Origin: Torreya grandis
Taxonomy: Eukaryota; Streptophyta; Pinopsida; Cupressales; Taxaceae
NCBI GenBank assembly: GCA_037957365.1
Contig: JARHVA010003527.1
Coordinates: 937,501 to 1,001,500 of the forward strand
Direction of reading: 5' to 3'
Length of the DNA stretch: 64,000 nt
The stretch's first letter is position 1. Each line of letters opens with the position of its first letter. The position numbers and the translations under genes were made by a program. Below the pieces are notes generated by a model, which worked only from the letters and a program-made list of their open reading frames with translations, was not told where the DNA came from and did no database searches. Below, piece by piece: positions 1 to 13,459 of the stretch.

Positions 1-1640
1 TTTTATTTAATTTGTTTCATTATTTTTTCATCATTTCTATCATATATTTTGACATACTAGTTTGATTCTATTGACCCACTTTTCTTTTTCTTTCTACACA
101 AGAACAAGCAACTAAATTAACCAACCTGACCTAGTATAGGTTTTTATCACTTTTTAGAATATCAATTCAGCCTACGAGGTCAACTTGATTGACCTAGTGT
201 ATTTTTAGTCACTTTTTAGTAGTTTTTGTATAGCCTAATCAATTATCTTGGCCCAATACAAATTCCAATTTTTAGAATTTAAAATCATCCTACTAAGTCA
301 ACCAACTTGACCTAGTATATTTTCAAATTTCCAGTCCAACCAACTAGGTCAACCAGGTTGACCTAGTGCATTTTTATCACTTTTTTATTAGATTTATGTT
401 TTTCTTGGTTGACCAACTTAACCTAGTTTGTAGGTTTTAGATAAACAATTTTTATCTCTAAACCATCAATTTGATTTTATATTCTTTTATATCTCTCTAT
501 TTTTGTACATTCTTTTCAAGTCTATAGCCTTTAAAATTACCTATGCATAACTAGCAAGATCAACCTAGTTGACCTAGTTCTATGTCCTATTGGCTATCTA
601 AAACAACTAAGTTGACTGAGTTGACCTAGTAGGTTTTTTATACCCTACTTTTAACAATGTTAGCTCAACACTCTTGACCTATTTCTATTTATTGTGCATA
701 TAGTGTTTTCACTATACCTTATTTCAAAGTTGGAATTCACCTTATATGTTAATCACATCTTTCATTTTATCTATTTGCATGCTTAGAATATTTAACATAG
801 TCTAATTAGTGGGTTTTTAATTAACCACTTAGTTGCACTATTTCAATTTTATGCACACACATCCAAATCACTTAAAATCAAGAATCATTTAATATTTGAT
901 TATCCTAGCCAACCTACTTGGATTTCATCACCAAGGGGGAATCTAACTTGATACTATGGTCAAGAAAAAGTGTGGTTAATTATATATTTTGGCTAAGTAC
1001 CTGACACCATTATTACTATGGTGTGTGAAGTGAGGGGTTAGGCCCCAATACCAAGCCTGTATCATTTCCACTATAGTCCCCTTCATCCTAAAATCACCTA
1101 AAACCATCCAAAGATTGTTATTTAATACCTTGTTTACATCAAACTCTATATAATTTAAAATCATTCTTAATAATCTAACATTCTATGTTGACCAATCAGT
1201 TAGCTTTACTCTCTAAGTTGTTTGCTTACTCTTTGATCAATTATGTGCATAAGAACTTGCACTAAATCATATTAGTGTAAGATTTTTGCTTTGGGTGCAT
1301 AAATTGGATTGACTAACATCAATTTAATTGATTGTTTTATTACTTTCAGCATTTACTTTCTTATATTGACTACAAATTATCTCATTTTATTTTCACAAAA
1401 TGATTATCAACTCTTGTTTTTCTTGTCTAATATGCTAGGTCGATCAGGTCAACCTAGCATATTTTCTAGCCCCTATACACTGGACTAGGTCAACCTAGTT
1501 GACCTAGTACTATTTTTAGACTTTTTCCACTTTTCTATGAGTTCTTTTCTTTGTAGTGGGTCGATCTTGTGGACCTAGTTCAGTTTCACATACCCAATTT
1601 TTACACTAAGTCAACCAAGTTGACTTAGTTCAGTTATAAT
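1..1640. repeat. Dispersed array of TTGACC palindromes
   Basis: At least nine imperfect inverted repeats are scattered here, with arms close to ACTAGGTCAAC/GTTGACCTAGT. Examples lie at about 174-205, 293-317, 340-370, 553-580, 603-632, 1,432-1,460, 1,484-1,508 and 1,607-1,633. The 25-nt copy at 1,484-1,508 has two perfect 11-nt arms around a 3-nt centre and recurs identically at 9,996-10,020. Each arm holds TTGAC, the core bound by plant WRKY factors, so a promoter role in an LTR is possible. No gene is visible in this stretch. It lies just upstream of a gypsy gag relic and may be its LTR or leader. Confidence 0.7.
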
Positions 1641-1688
1641 CACTTTTTGATTCCTTGTTTATCTCATCTTTCCTTTCCTCCTTTCATC

Positions 1689-4600
1689 ATGGACTATCTA
1701 TATGGTGATAACACTAAAAATCAATCATAATATATGATGGAATTCACCAATCCTAATAGGGTCTCCCATATATAAAGTAGGGTTCCTTTCGAGAATAATA
1801 ATAATGTCCATATTGTAGCTTGTACAATGAATTATGGGAATCCTCATAATACCTCTTTATATATTAACCCTCTCTTTGTACAAGATAAATCTTAGTTATA
1901 ATATACTCCCAAAATACTTTTCTTTATCACAAAATTCCCTCAAAATAGAGGGAAAGACCCTTCTACCATCTATAACCTCATGATTAGCCATCAAGTTGAA
2001 GAGCCTCATTCTCCTACTACTTTCTTAACTAGATTTAGGTGTACTAATTTCTTTTGTTTTCAATCCCCCCCTTCAATCTTGACTCCTTATTATGATATGA
2101 CATCTTCTTCTTTAATGTCTTCTATCTCCATGCCTAATATCTTGACTAATATGGCTGGTTTTACATCTAGTGGGCCTCTCATAAGATCCACTATCCTTAA
2201 TCTATACACTAGTTCATTATTTAATACCCAAGTTAATCATTTTTCTAGTGCTTCTTCATCTCAACCATTTACTAGTCCATCTTTTTCTTCACAATAAAAT
2301 TTCACCACTAGTGCTACAAATTCTCATCACTCTTCTCAAACTCATGTCAACACTAATAGTAGTACCCAAGACACTAATACTAACTTAAACACCAACACTA
2401 CTTCTAATAACACTAATCAAACTCATCAACTATTGTTAAAAACTCTCAATAAAATAAACACATTTCAAGCTCATAACATGAATCAAATAATGATAATGCA
2501 AAAACACCTTCTTAATCTTTAAACACAACCACAACCAATAGCTTGGGGCACACATAACCAAAGTGTTCCTCCTCCCCCTCTTTTATATTCTCAAGTTAAT
2601 CTCCTTCCTCAACCTCCATTATTCAACAAAGTTATCAAGTATTTAAAAAATGAACCTCTTAATACTTAAATTTTTAACATTGATATCAGAGGTATAACAC
2701 CTACCATCTCTTATAATGGATCAAGTCATCCTACCCTTCATCTTAAAACATTTGGAAATCTTTATAAATATTAGGTCAAATTAAACACCTTTTTTTCTAC
2801 CAAACTCCTTGACAAAACCCTCATAGGTGATGCCTTGGATTGGTATAATCAAATTAGATCTCATTCCATTACTATTTTGGAGGATTTAGTGAATTCCTTA
2901 GTACAAAAATTCCAAACTAGTGATCTTCCAGAAAATACTTTGGCCCAATTCATCAATTCCAAACAACATAAAAAAAAAATTGCTCAAGCCTTTATTAAAC
3001 AATGGAAGACTTTGTCAAACAAGTGTGAACATAACATGGTATATGAAAATCTCTTTCATCTCTTTATAAATGATTTATTTCCTAAATTAGAATATTGAGT
3101 GTTTACCCTTTCTCTTCGTACCTTGGAAGAGGCCATTGACCAAGCTAAATGACAAGATTTCCTTATGAATCAATTTGAGCCACACTAACCTTTCACAGGT
3201 CCTTGTCAATTAATTAAAAGTAAAAACCAAAATATTACCAATGATGGTGTTATTGATTCATATGATACCATTCACAATTTTCAAAATATCATTCCTACCC
3301 CTTCTTCAAAACTAGTTCCTTCTTAATAATATACTAATACTCATTTCTCACCACTAAACATTTTTAATGTCCATAAACCTCTTTCCTTATCTTAATTCCT
3401 TAAGCATCTACCTAAGCCTCTGCCTTGATATTTTGAACCTACTCATCCTATGAAAAACTAGTATGATCCTAACAAGTTTTGTTGGTTTCATGATAGTTGG
3501 GTCACTCTCATGGGACCTGTAGACAACTTCATAATTTAGCAATGGATTTTATTCTTGGTCCTAATTTTTATCATGATGCTATCAATTGTAAGTGTCAACA
3601 AGATTATGAAATAGATTTAAAGGACTACAAAACTTATGATAACACCAAGCCTTAAATCAAGAAACTTCTCATTTATTCATTTACGAAGATCCTTTACCTA
3701 ATCATCAACCTATTAAAAAAAACCAAGACAATCCCACCTCTTCCACCAATAATGTATAAAGTCTTGTTGAACCCACTTCTAAAAAAAATGTGGTTAGCAT
3801 GAATAATATGCAAAGGGTCGTGGCTTTCATCAATTCCCAGCCTATCTACACCCTGCCCCCTAATACATTCTATGTTATCTAAGATTCTTCTCCAACTAAT
3901 TTGAATGAGTTGGGGCAAGAAGATCTTATAACCCTCAATTATTATCCAATTTATGATTCTCCCTTGGATAACTCATCTCATTCTATTTTTACTATTTTTC
4001 CATCATCTTCTAGTAACAATGATAATCAATCTTCCAATGGAAATCAATCTTTTATTAACACTTATTCTACTTCTCAAGATCAATCTAAACTAACTACTTC
4101 TTCATCACCAAATCATTTACAACCTTCTCATTCTTATAAAAAAAATTCAATGCTCTTCTATTCCTCCTTCCAAAGACCTCCTTAACCATTACAAACCTAT
4201 ATCTAACAATATTCTCATGGGTTATGATGATTAGGATCCCAGTATGGAACTCACTAATCTCCCATCTCAAATTCCATTTCTTGAGCTTATAAGGACATCT
4301 CCCCATCATCGAAACCATCTTATGCAAACATTATTTGAGATGAATGTCCCTCAACCTCCCTTAGTATGATGGGAGGTAGCCTTATCTAGCTCTAAGGATA
4401 GTGTCTTACAACAATGTAAATAGATGTCCATCAATGTTTGATGAAATTATTGATACTTCTCTTTATTTGAAATTTCCCATCGGATCTATGATTCCCAATG
4501 GGATTCTGATTCATGTAGATGATCATCCCTTATTTATTAGTATCTAAATAGGTGATATCCAAGTCAAATGAGCATTTATTGATGAGGGTTTTGGCACTTT

Positions 4601-5000
4601 TGTTTCTTCTCTTGATTTCATTAAAACCCTAAGATATTCAAATTAAAATCTTAAGTCTACACGTAGCACCTGTTAAGGATATGATAGAAGGAAAATACCT
4701 CTTATTAGGTGTGTGTGGCTTCCCATTACTATTCCACTTGTTACCATTCATGTAAAGGTGATGATCTTTAATTTCCATCTTTCTTATAGCATCTTTCTTA
4801 GTAGGTCATGGACTCATCGTATGCAAACTATCATTTCTTTTGCCTACTAATGTGTTAAATTCCATTATAATGGAGTCATTTATAGGATTTAAGGAGATAC
4901 TAACCCTTAAAATTTTGAGCAATTATAATATCATGGTGTTTTTAAGATTCTTACTCTTGAGCATTTACCTAGTATTCCATTTCATGAATCATAGCTTTTC
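1689..5000 (+). pseudogene. Ty3/gypsy gag-protease relic
   Basis: One reading frame from the ATG at 1,689 stays in phase to about 4,990 and is broken mainly by in-frame stops. It begins with a Ser/Thr/Asn-rich stretch. A gag core follows at about 2,830-3,100, with DWYNQI and an LVNSLVQKF block typical of retrotransposon gag (Pfam Retrotrans_gag). A degenerate zinc-knuckle-like segment (FCWFHDSW) lies near 3,480. A retroviral-type aspartic protease region at about 4,515-4,890 keeps AFIDEG in place of the D-S/T-G triad, then SRSWTHRMQ and CVKFHYNGV, which match the flap-to-C-terminal part of Tat-lineage plant gypsy proteases. No RT or integrase follows. The element is dead. The lineage call is from remembered family patterns. 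Confidence 0.65.
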
Positions 5001-6770
5001 AACTTTCCTATCAACTCAACTAGAGGTTACAATGGGCATCCCAGGCTCATTGGTAACATTCCTCTTAACCTTTTAGACTCTGATTGATGATGAGCCTAAT
5101 GAGATTAACTTATATATAAAAACTTATAAACTCATGCCTCATCTCATCTTACAACTTGTATCCTCATTACAACCTCATTCTTTAAAACCACCTTGCGATG
5201 ATATTCTTGTAATCTCATCCAAGACTAGGCATTCTATTCACCATGCTTCTTTCAATGATAATGTTATTCCAGTTTGTGTCATTGATCTTCATATGCTAGA
5301 ATATGATGATGTCTATTTTTGAGATGATATTTTATTAGGTAATCTTGTCTAAGCCCATGATGCTGATATTTTGTGTTATCATTCTTTTTTATTTGAGTTT
5401 GTTTGTGAATCTTCTCATGTTCCAACATTTATAGTTTCTAATTCTTACTATTTTTTTATTTATCATTTCTTTATTTTCCTTTAGATTTTTTCTCAAAACT
5501 CTTCCCTTGTATCTTCTTGATTATTTTCTCTCCTATCTTTATTTTTTATGGTGACTTTGTCATACCTACCCTATCCCTTTTTGGTTATTATCTCCTTTTA
5601 CCATGTGATTAGTTAGAAAACAATTTTTCTCATTACTATTATTTCATTAGTCCTCATTTGGATCTCCTTTTTCCTTCTTCCTTTTATAAAAACTAAGAAT
5701 ATACATGGTTGAGAATTGAGATCACATACTTTTTCATCATCAAGCCTAAGTGTCCTAGTCAGTCTTTTGTCTTAGGTTACTTAGCTTCCTTTAGCCTTAG
5801 CCTACAACTCATTTGTGTGTATCACTATCTCTCTCATGTCTAGTTTTCCAAATCCATATGGAAGAGGAATATTAAAATTCCTTAAAAAAGGTTAAAATCC
5901 AAATCATTTAAACAAAAGGAAATGATGTCAAAAGGCAAAAATATTCTCAAAATTCAAATCACACTAAAAGATGTGATTCAAAGCACATCTCCTTCTTCTA
6001 GTCGAAGCTCAAACTTCACAGTTGGCCTCCCGATAGAGTTGAGGTCCTTTAGGATGTGGTAGGCCAATAGATTATAAGAGTAGAATAAAAAAATATCTTA
6101 GGGCTACCTACTTTCTCATGCTAGTACCCAATCTTCATAGTATACTTATGACCCTATAAGGGGTCTTAAGGAGCGAAGAACACATTGTGGTGAGGTAGGT
6201 CCATTTTAATTTTATTTGTACCAATATACCTTGATGAGTTGATATTAGTATCACACTTATCTTCCTAAAAATATTTGTGTCTATAAGTGAATAGGTTTAT
6301 TTTATACATAGACAACCACTAGTCATTTCGTGTCCTCTCATTTCCTTAGTATGCCTCTTGCCTCCAAAGATCTTCTCATAAGATGCCTAAGTTTTAGCTT
6401 TTCACATTCCCTTTTTCATTCCCTTTCCTCATATTTCCTATTGGAAAATATATTTTACATTTTTTATCACTCCCCATAGGATTTTATTTGTGATTTACTT
6501 TGTTATATCAAGGATAGGACCTGACATTCCTCATAAATTAGCACCTTTGCCATCTTATTACCCATATCCTTGATTTATCAAATCTGATACTTTTTCTTAC
6601 TAATGTTGTTTAAATACCCCTTGGGATTTATTTTATGATTTATAGTGTAAGACCATGGATAAGACCCATCCCTCCTCACAAAACAACAAAACAAAAAAAA
6701 TCCAATAAACAAATCACCATCTAAATTACATGTGTCAAGTAAGAGATACAATTTGATTGATTATGAGGTT
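5001..6770. other. Unclassified AT-rich stretch
   Basis: No domain, terminal repeat or RNA gene could be recognised. The first 330 bp hold a 62-residue open frame (5,134-5,322) that may continue the preceding gag-protease relic as a linker. The rest has only short chance frames and pyrimidine-rich runs. Confidence 0.4.
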
Positions 6771-6779
6771 ACACGTCAT

Positions 6780-7245
6780 TTGACATACTTCCCATCTTGA
6801 TATTTAGTATGTTTTATTCTTAATTTTTATTTTTAATTTAATTTTATTATTTTTTTATTTCATGTAAGATTACAACCATTTCTTGAATTTCTCATACTTC
6901 TCAGCTTGAATTAGTATGATAAATTTAAGACCAAAGTTTTGCAAATTTTTTTGCTCTTTTATACTTCCCATCATGAAATAGTATAATTGATGGACTTAAT
7001 TTTTATTTTTTTATTACCATTCATACCCTTTTCATCCCTTCCATTTTATTAATTTATTTTTCATACTTCCCAATGTGATATTTATTATGATTTTAATTTT
7101 TTTAATTTGGTGCCAAAATATTTCACATTGGTTTAAAAACAAATCCCACTTTTACCATCTTGTGTGCCATTCTCTTGATTCTTTATACTTAGTCATTTTT
7201 CATGTTGTTACACATTTCCCAACTTGAATTAGTGTGTAGTAAATT
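6780..7245. repeat. Five-copy degenerate hairpin motif array
   Basis: A motif close to CATACTTCCCA-n-TTGATATTAGTATG recurs near 6,785, 6,893, 6,958, 7,055 and 7,210. Its ends (CATACT and AGTATG) are complementary, so each copy could form a short hairpin. Spacing varies from about 65 to 155 bp. The function is unknown. It could be the subrepeat region of an LTR. Confidence 0.5.
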
Positions 7246-7249
7246 TTTT

Positions 7250-8879
7250 ATTAATTATATTTTTCCAAGTCTTTTTTCCGGTTTCTTTTTAAAACCATGC
7301 ATGTGTTATCCATAATGCTAGAAAAGAAACCACATCACATATATTTCCTATAGCATATACAACAAAGCTAAATACATGTGCTATAAATAAATATGTCTAA
7401 AACATCCAATACCATAACCATAATTAAAAAATACAATAAGCATAAAGACAACATACACAATCACACCAATAAGCCAAAATGATACATCATATATATCCCA
7501 TAAGTTTGATACAATATATACAACCATATACAAAGCCTCAGCACTAGGGTTGATCCCCATCATGTTTGTCTTGTGGCCTAGCCATGATACCCACTAAGCC
7601 CTTAGTTTTACTCCTCTAAATATTATGATATAACAAGGTATTCTAAGATATCAATCCCTCTACCTATCTCCATAGATGTGCTATCTATACCTATGTATGT
7701 ACTAATTCGATTTGGGTCTCTATATGTGCCTATATAAACTAGGTCTACATCATTGTATATTCATACATCATTTGTGTCACTATATCTTGATATGTAGCTC
7801 TCTTATCACCTAGTTCTGACTAGGATTGCCTCTCCCTTGCACCTATCTCTGATAGTGGTTATGCCCTCTCTCTCTACATATGTATCTACCTTGTGGCCTC
7901 TCCCTCTAGTTTGAACTAGCTCATCTAATTTGTGGTAGATGGTACACTTAGATCCTCTAATGTCATGGGGTCTTATAGTTGTAGAGTCTCATATAGGACA
8001 TCATAAAGTGCTCCCCTAATCATGGACCCCCATATCTCATCCTCATCCTCATATACACCTATAAAATCCCACCAAATGGATATTAGATCATTGTCATATC
8101 TCATAATATCTATCTATCTACCAAACAACAACTTAAGCAATAAATTAATCATACTTTTTATTACCTATCTCTGTCTTAGCTCTTATGGTCTCACCATCCA
8201 CATGACTACCTAGTATAGTCTCCCCATCTATGCAACCTCCTAGTACATCCTCTATAAGTCATCTCCTTAGCTCAAACCTAGTTGTCATGGTTCATTTTTA
8301 TCTATCTGATTAGTTTGTTATCCTCTCCTCTTACTCCTCTACTAAATCACCATGGATGATGATGGTATTCACTCTCTCCTCCTACCTTAGTCACTAATGT
8401 GTCCTTTAAGGCCATAGCTCATCTCTCTATGGAGATGATGGTGGTACATTTGGTACCTCCACCCCTACCTCTACCTCCTCTTGTTCTTCCCCTCATTGTA
8501 CTCAACTAGTACATGGTCACTCTTAGTTTATCCTCAATGTTAGTCTCACTATCAGTGGTCTGATTCTCCTCTTCTCTTGTATCTCTATCACATGCCAAGT
8601 CCACTACTCGAGTATGAGTGTCAGTGTCATTAGATGAGCTAGACCCATTTACCCTAGCACTTATGCAACTATATGTGATTCTCTCCACCATATATAGTAC
8701 CTTATCACCTCTCTCCTCTCTAGCATTGGTCTAATTATGTGCTATCTCTCCCAAGTCACTAGCTACTCATATCATCACCACACTATGTTAGTGTATCTCA
8801 CCATCTGTAGCACTGGAAAATGGAGCACAACCCATGCTACCTAGTCCTTCCTCCATCTCCTCACCTAAGGTAACCTATT
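7250..8879. other. Low-complexity stretch without a recognisable gene
   Basis: Plus strand is rich in CTC/ATC and minus strand in GAG/GAT. Minus-strand frames are acidic and broken, for example at 8,691-8,506 and 7,563-7,381. They may be the eroded C-terminal part of the relic at 8,880-9,560. No motif was identified. Confidence 0.35.
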
Positions 8880-9560
8880 ATTGACTATATGGGGTAACCT
8901 AGCCAATTGATTCATAGGAAATATCTCATATATCCATGATGTTAGTAGTATGATCAGTCACATGGTCTTATGTCCTCTGACCCACATCTCAAATAGATCA
9001 TGAACAAGCTAGACCTAGATGATAGAGCCTAGATCATATAACACTCCATCCTCCAACATTATCTTGCTCAAGGCTATCATGTATAGTGGTATCTTGCCAT
9101 TTAACTTATGACAAAGTACTCACTGTGTCACAAGGCCTATCACAACATTATAGAGATCTCGAATCTATGATATATACACATCATCCATACTCACTCTCCA
9201 CACCAACAATATTTTCTCTAAGCCTATAGCCCACATGGATAAAGATATCCTCTCTTTTATGCTATTTGGTATCCCTATAATCACTAGTGATCATACTATG
9301 GGTAGTCCAAGGATGGCATAAACATCTTCTTGTGTGATATCCACCTATATCACATCCCTATCCACCTCCCATATGAATGTGTTGGTTATCCATTCCCAAC
9401 AACCAAGGAACATGACTGACACATCCACACTCAAGAAGATCCTACACATATCCACTATACGTCCTAGACCTATGGCTACTAGTCTAGCTCTATCTCTATC
9501 TATTAACCTCTCTAACAAATATGGCAACCACAATATGTATAGTGATATCTAGAACTATCT
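8880..9560 (-). pseudogene. Plant-mobile-domain-like relic
   Basis: Read from 9,560 downwards one minus-strand frame gives LLERLIDRDRARLVAIG, CWEWITNTFIWEVDRDVI, then VDITQEDVYAILGLP, and further down LNGKIPLYMIALSKIMLEDG with YDLGSI, interrupted by several stops in the same frame. The order (helical start, W-x-x-x-T-x-T-F strand, then D-I-T-x-E-D-V-x-x-I-L-G-L-P) resembles the plant mobile domain, an aminotransferase-like domain found in transposon-linked plant proteins. The TFIW and ILGLP landmarks are the best evidence. It is clearly dead. It could instead be an unrelated retroelement ORF, so the family call is tentative. Confidence 0.45.
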
Positions 9561-9649
9561 CCATCTCTACAATCAAGAAACACCAAAAGATGTATTAGTT
9601 TCTCCATGTCATGTATAATCACAATACATTATTTATACATTCTATATTT

Positions 9650-11260
9650 AATAAAAAACAAGTATACTCTATTCATTTTTATCCCATTTTGGTCCTTCTT
9701 ACCCTTATTTGGTCAGTTCAAGCCATTCTAGGCCTCTTTCAACTTTTTGCACATTTTTTTGTGCTTATTTGGTCTCCTTGGTCAACCTAGTTTGACCCAA
9801 AAATTCCCTATTTTTGTCTTATTTTATCCTAAATTTCTTATTTTTCCTCTTATCTTCTTTTCCCCAGTGTTCAAGTTCCATTTTGGCCCTTATGGACTAA
9901 CTAGACACTTTTTCACTTTGTTGAGCTGGTAGAATACACTAGGTTAACTTACACCTACTAGGTCAACCATATGGGTTTTCACCCTAATTCAACCTACTAG
10001 GTCAACCTAGTTGACCTAGTAGGTTCAGTGTGCCAACCTATTGTATTTTGCTAAAAAAATGTCTTTTTCTTACTTTCTCCTTATTTCCTTCTAACCCATT
10101 TCCCTTCTTCCTGTCTACTACCCTTAGAACCTAATTTTTTTAATTTTTGATATGTATAAATGCTTAAAATAAAAATTTACTCAAAATTCACTTAAGTCAA
10201 TGTAAATTTCAAAAACTGGTTTGAGATTCTTGGTTACATACCTGTAGTGCACTGACCTCACTCTTGGGGTTCTCTCTCACCTAGCCTATTGTTCCCTCAC
10301 CATCCTAGATTTTTTAATCTCTTGATCTCTTTTTCTCCTTTTGTACAAATCAAAATAACAAAATTATTTCTCTTTTTCCCATTTAAACCCACTTTTTCAA
10401 AATTAAAATTCTCAATTATTTTTCTTCAGATTCCTTGTTTTGCTCATATTTTTTTTCTATTCATCCATTTTGAAAACCATAAAATGCATTGGATTTGTGA
10501 TGACATAGTGATTATTTTCCATTATCATATGCCTATCTTCCAAAAATTTTAATTTTTGGATATTTTTTGCACTAACTTCTATAGGTTCACTTAGTGTGGT
10601 TTACATTGGATGCCTTCACTTTCTTATAGTCTTCTTCTTTATCTATAGTACTAAAATAAGATAAAGGTATGAATTTTTCAATTCAGTCCTTTAATTTATG
10701 TTATTCACTTCCTACTACACCATACTTATCATCATTATGTGTTATGCACCATCTTGTGTTGCACTTATGCGACACATGATGAGCTTTACCTAGGGCATAT
10801 GTATACACAGTATTTTCAAACTTTTATTGATTAATGACACTTCATATCTTATAGGAACCTATCGAGTCTCAATCTCTCTGAGTGCATGTCTTAAGGGGTG
10901 CATCCAAAAAGGGGTGGGAAAAACATTAGTGTTTCATAATATTATTATTTCTTTTGCCACTTGTTATCTACACATGAGCTCCTTAAAACCATGAAACCTA
11001 GGCTTGTTATTCTCTTTCCTATCCATTTCAATCATTATCATGATTTGTTCCTTCATTTCTTACCTTCTTACCCTTTTTACTTGATCAGTATACTAGGTCG
11101 ACCTAGTCAACCTAGTATATTTTGGGGACATCTTTGTTATTTAACTTGTTAGCATCCTGATTGACCTAACACAGACTTTAGGCATTATCTTAAGAATGTA
11201 CTAGGTTTACCCAATCAACCTAATATAGCTGACATGTCTGAATGCTTTTTAGGCAATATA
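9650..11260 (+). repeat. LTR-like promoter region with TTGACC palindromes
   Basis: The same palindrome as at the window start recurs at about 9,940-9,970, 9,996-10,020 (identical 25-mer), 11,090-11,118 and 11,194-11,223. The array ends shortly before a TATA motif. The arrangement suggests the U3 part of an LTR read on the plus strand. No TG..CA ends or target duplication could be set, so the boundaries are approximate. No gene is seen. Confidence 0.45.
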
Positions 11261-11264
11261 CTAC

Positions 11265-11277
11265 TATATATAAAAGG
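11265..11277 (+). promoter_or_regulatory. TATA box of an LTR-like promoter
   Basis: TATATATAAAAGG lies 40 bp after the last TTGACC palindrome and is followed by a long untranslated-looking stretch (11,280-12,010) with AATAAAG at about 11,361. This is consistent with an LTR promoter and R/U5 region on the plus strand. Beyond that, 11,370-12,010 shows nothing recognisable. Confidence 0.4.
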
Positions 11278-12009
11278 TTATTTCCCACCATTTATAAGAA
11301 TAGAAGATTAAAGTGAATAAGTGAAAATGAACATTTGTTTATTGAACATTCTACTTGAGGAATAAAGCTTTGGGGTTCAATACTTTCATTGGATCTTAAT
11401 CTTGTCTTGTGGATAAGTATTTCAGATTCTTAGGCAATTCATGTAGCTTATAGCTAATTTATCTTAGTTATCCTTACAAACCACAACAATCTCTTGCAAA
11501 GCACCTTGGCCAAAGGAGAGGTTGAGACATGGTAGGTTCATATTTAAAGGTAAGTATTCCTAACTTCATTTATCCTTTGTAAGAGTAGATAGATAATGTA
11601 GTATGTATTATTCTCTTCCATGTACTAGGATTCTATATACATTAACATCAGTATATGTCTCTTATACATGTTTAGTTTAGTTGTTATTTATTTTTTATTT
11701 TAACCCCCATTTTATTCCAAAAGCTTTGGTGCACACTAGATTAGTTTACTTTTCTTGTTATTATAATAATTTACTTTTATTTTTATTAGCATAATTGAAT
11801 ATCAAATCATAGATATCTTTTAGGGTTATTGTGCAATTGTGTTAGACTGTAGCCTTTAGAACCCTTCCTAGCATGATGTGTTATGAAAAATGATACAAGT
11901 GATCCCCTAATCAGGTTTAGAAGATCCCCATATTGGTCATGCTCCCACATAACAAGTATATACAAAATCATAAGTGTAGGTGTGCTCTATCTTATTTGAT
12001 CCAAGATTA

Positions 12010-13201
12010 ATTCATTATGCATCGTGCAATTAAAATTGCATAAAAATTATATGTGTTATTTATAATGTTTGGATTATTATCTCATGCTCCAATAAAAATT
12101 ATGACATATTTAACTCTTCATGTACCTTCCATGAATGTTTTCACACTTCAAAACACCATGATTGCAGTTGGAAGCTTATTCAGAGTTGACTATGTGTTGC
12201 ATATGGCTATGTCTTTGATCAATAGTTGATCTTGAGAGACCTATATTAGAAATAAGGTCATTAATATGACATGAAAATATGAATCATATCATATCACATG
12301 AACCATTGTAGAGAAATAAACCTTTTTCAAGTGGCAAAATCTCGTTGCTAATCCACTAGTGACATATTCCTATAATTTAAAGTATTTGACCCAAAAAATC
12401 ACTTAAAACCATGAAAAAAAACATGTTAAACATTATATAATTAATTTAACATCCTTTGGAATCAAATTAATTTATTTGTTTATATTAACTAGGTCAAATA
12501 GGAACAAAACCTATTGGGTGTGGGAAACAACAAGCAGAAATAGATAGTCAACTTTGTAATAAAGGTTCATAAATTATAGTAAACCATTATTCCAAATACA
12601 AACATGAAAATTAATTTAAAAAAAAAATTACTACCTACCACCAAGATAATTTGACCTAGAAGTCCTCCTACTGGTCGTACCATCAAAATACCTATTGACC
12701 AGTTTTGATTACCTAGTGGAGTAATGGAGAGATAGAATGCCTTTGGTACAGTTTTATCACTTAAAAGTATATTAATCATTTAAATGGAGTTATGGAACTT
12801 AAGTGTCACTTCTTAATCTTCTCTCATGTGCCACTCTCTGCCATAGGCCATACAACTTCAATAACTCTTCCTTTCTCGCTTTTTTTTCTTTATTTTCAGT
12901 TAGGAAACTACAATATTCTATTAGTACTAACATTAATAACAAGTAATATTATATTTAATAATATTATTGACATTAAAAATGAGTTTATAACACTTATTTA
13001 CCTAATAAAATTGTAACACCCTCATTAATGACCCATATATGACCCTTAAGTGACATAGAATGACACAAGGACCAAATGTAACATATTAAAACACATCAAA
13101 AGGACTATTACACACATCATGACATTATTATATACCCATATATAAAAAAATTTACTATAGGGGGTTGACTCATTTTGACGTGTGGTAAAAAATTATCAAC
13201 A
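12010..13201 (-). mobile_element. 3' LTR (truncated) of minus-strand Ty3/gypsy element
   Basis: Starting at 13,201 on the minus strand (TGTTGATAATTTTTTACC) and running left, this aligns over about 1.2 kb with the head of the LTR that starts at 61,302 and 61,526, and more distantly with those starting at 46,687 and 54,018. Shared blocks include the TTGAC/GTCAA start, the ATGACCC runs, and the segment around 12,130-12,400 matching 60,205-60,480. Homology stops near 12,010, so only a quarter of the roughly 4.9-kb LTR remains. It lies directly 3' of the integrase relic, so it is best taken as that element's 3' LTR. Confidence 0.7.
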
Positions 13202-13205
13202 TTTT

Positions 13206-13280
13206 TATCAATTTCCAAAGGGTGGTATGCTTGTTATGCCAAGACTAGTAACCTAAGCTTGTACATTAGGCCATGGAGTT
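13206..13280 (-). other. tRNA-Arg-like sequence next to 3' LTR
   Basis: On the minus strand this begins AACTCCATGGCCTAATG, close to the start of plant tRNA-Arg (remembered form GACTCCNTGGCCCAATGGAT). Its first base is 79 nt before the LTR start, exactly as in the copy at 53,939. The two 79-nt segments align without gaps, with about two thirds of positions identical by eye and a shared AGCATACCA block. The CCA end has decayed here. It is not a functional tRNA gene. Confidence 0.6.
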
Positions 13281-13459
13281 ATCTATACACTAATTTTGCA
13301 CACAGTTTTAGTTTTACACATAAAAAACATAAGGAAAACACACAAAAAACAAGACACACCTAAAAAAAACACTTGTTCAACTAGAACACTTATGGAACAC
13401 AACACACACAACTGAAACTAAACTCACACATAACCTAATATTTACAAGACTAACCTTAA
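13281..13459 (-). other. 3' untranslated segment of the minus-strand gypsy element
   Basis: T/G-rich on the minus strand, lying between integrase and the tRNA-like block. It resembles 53,776-53,938, the matching part of the element at 46,687-58,802 (both have a TTTTC-TTATG-TTTT stretch). No coding signal is present. Confidence 0.5.
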
